Source: Silene noctiflora
Lineage: Eukaryota; Streptophyta; Magnoliopsida; Caryophyllales; Caryophyllaceae
Length of the DNA: 26,361 bases
Assembly: GCA_009801015.1 (NCBI GenBank)
Contig: VHZZ01001107.1
Span: 70,163 to 96,523 of the forward strand
Direction: 5' to 3'
Position numbers and translations under genes: made by a program. Within the stretch, counting starts at the first letter, position 1. Every line of letters begins with the position of its first letter. The notes below the pieces were generated by a model, which was not told the origin of the DNA, did no database searches, and saw only the letters and a list, made by a program, of their open reading frames with translations. Shown one piece after another: positions 25,943 to 26,361 of this stretch.

Positions 25943-26361
25943 TGATGAGGTCGTCGCCAACCTATCAAAAATAAATTACCCTAGTAACAATAAATAAATG
26001 TAGTATTTAGGGGTCGAATCCACGGAGAGTATTGTGGTTTCTAGTTAGTTGTGATGGGGTGAATTTTACCTTGGTCGGTCACGAAATATGGGAGTTTGTT
26101 GATTGATTTATGCAATGTAAAAATATAAATGCAAACAATAAAATAAAAGTCGTCTAGGGGGTCTGTTCATACATGCAAATTGACATCTAATTTAATTATT
26201 AAACTAGTAGACACAAATAATCATCTAGGCCTAACGACACCCAGCTTTAACTTTTAGCATCGTCCTTAAATCGGGTCCTAACAAGCTTTCACTATGAGCT
26301 AGGTCGATCTACTACACATGTTAAGTTCTAATACATTTCTGTGCCTCTCGACTTATAGAAT
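25943..26361. mobile_element. edge of another element, probably an LTR, running off the window
   Basis: Alignment of the two duplicated blocks breaks exactly after GAGAATCAC, and the new sequence starts TGATGAGGTCGTCGCC. A TG start and an empty site in copy 1 (6861-6866) fit an LTR boundary. The sequence includes GGGGTCGAATCCACGGAG, a phrase I recall as frequent in plant repeats. There is no coding region, and the second end and TSD are outside the window, so family and orientation are not known. Confidence 0.5.

Noticed and set aside
26000..26030. Pol III B-box-like GGGTCGAATCC suggesting a SINE
   Set aside because: One mismatch to the B box and no convincing A box at the right distance; the TG start fits an LTR better.
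1..26361. CRISPR array, bacterial operon or phage-like system
   Set aside because: No regularly spaced identical repeats, no bacterial gene arrangement, and clear plant retroelement content with spliceosomal introns.

Overview
The window looks like nuclear repeat DNA from a plant, probably a large-genome eudicot. Almost everything recognisable is LTR-retrotransposon material, the accessory genes belong to plant-specific mobile-domain families, and both inserted retroelements use plant-type tRNA-iMet primer sites. I see no intact host gene, no rRNA or tRNA gene, and no bacterial feature. The species cannot be named from the sequence.

The backbone is a decayed Ty3/gypsy element of the Tat lineage on the + strand. 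It has a gag/protease linker (1-374), protease (375-728), reverse transcriptase (1669-2884), a first RNase H (2888-3179), a second archaeal-type RNase H (3183-3700) and the start of integrase (to about 4036). The rest of an integrase lies at 21.7-22.4 kb. Downstream of pol the element carries two genes on the opposite strand: a DUF7745-like gene, then a plant mobile domain (PMD, PF10536-like) gene. Both have GT-AG introns readable on the minus strand, and the DUF7745-like gene has a TATA box.

The DUF7745-PMD block is present twice. Copy 1 (from about 4037) is joined directly to the start of integrase by a deletion with 7 bp of microhomology. Copy 2 (22.4-25.9 kb) keeps the integrase-to-DUF7745 spacing. 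Comparing the copies gives filled and empty sites that confirm later insertions.

The insertions are: (a) 4931-5502, a non-autonomous hAT-like element with 8-bp TSD CTATTCGG, 8 bp from the antisense TATA box; (b) 7049-15035, a non-coding LARD-type LTR element with 2.6-2.7 kb LTRs and TSD GACGG, minus strand, inside a PMD exon; (c) 16722-20629, a gag-protease-only LTR element (TR-GAG type) with TSD CTAGG, minus strand, in another PMD exon, containing a second, different LTR with its own PPT and PBS; (d) from 25943 to the window end, the edge of a further element.

Removing (b) and (c) lets one PMD gene be followed through six exons from 20817 down to 6377. No gene here is intact: stops and frameshifts break pol, DUF7745, PMD and gag. 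The most interesting points are the pair of intron-bearing antisense genes with a matching intron position, the composite LTR architecture of element (c), and a double-hairpin module upstream of both antisense genes.
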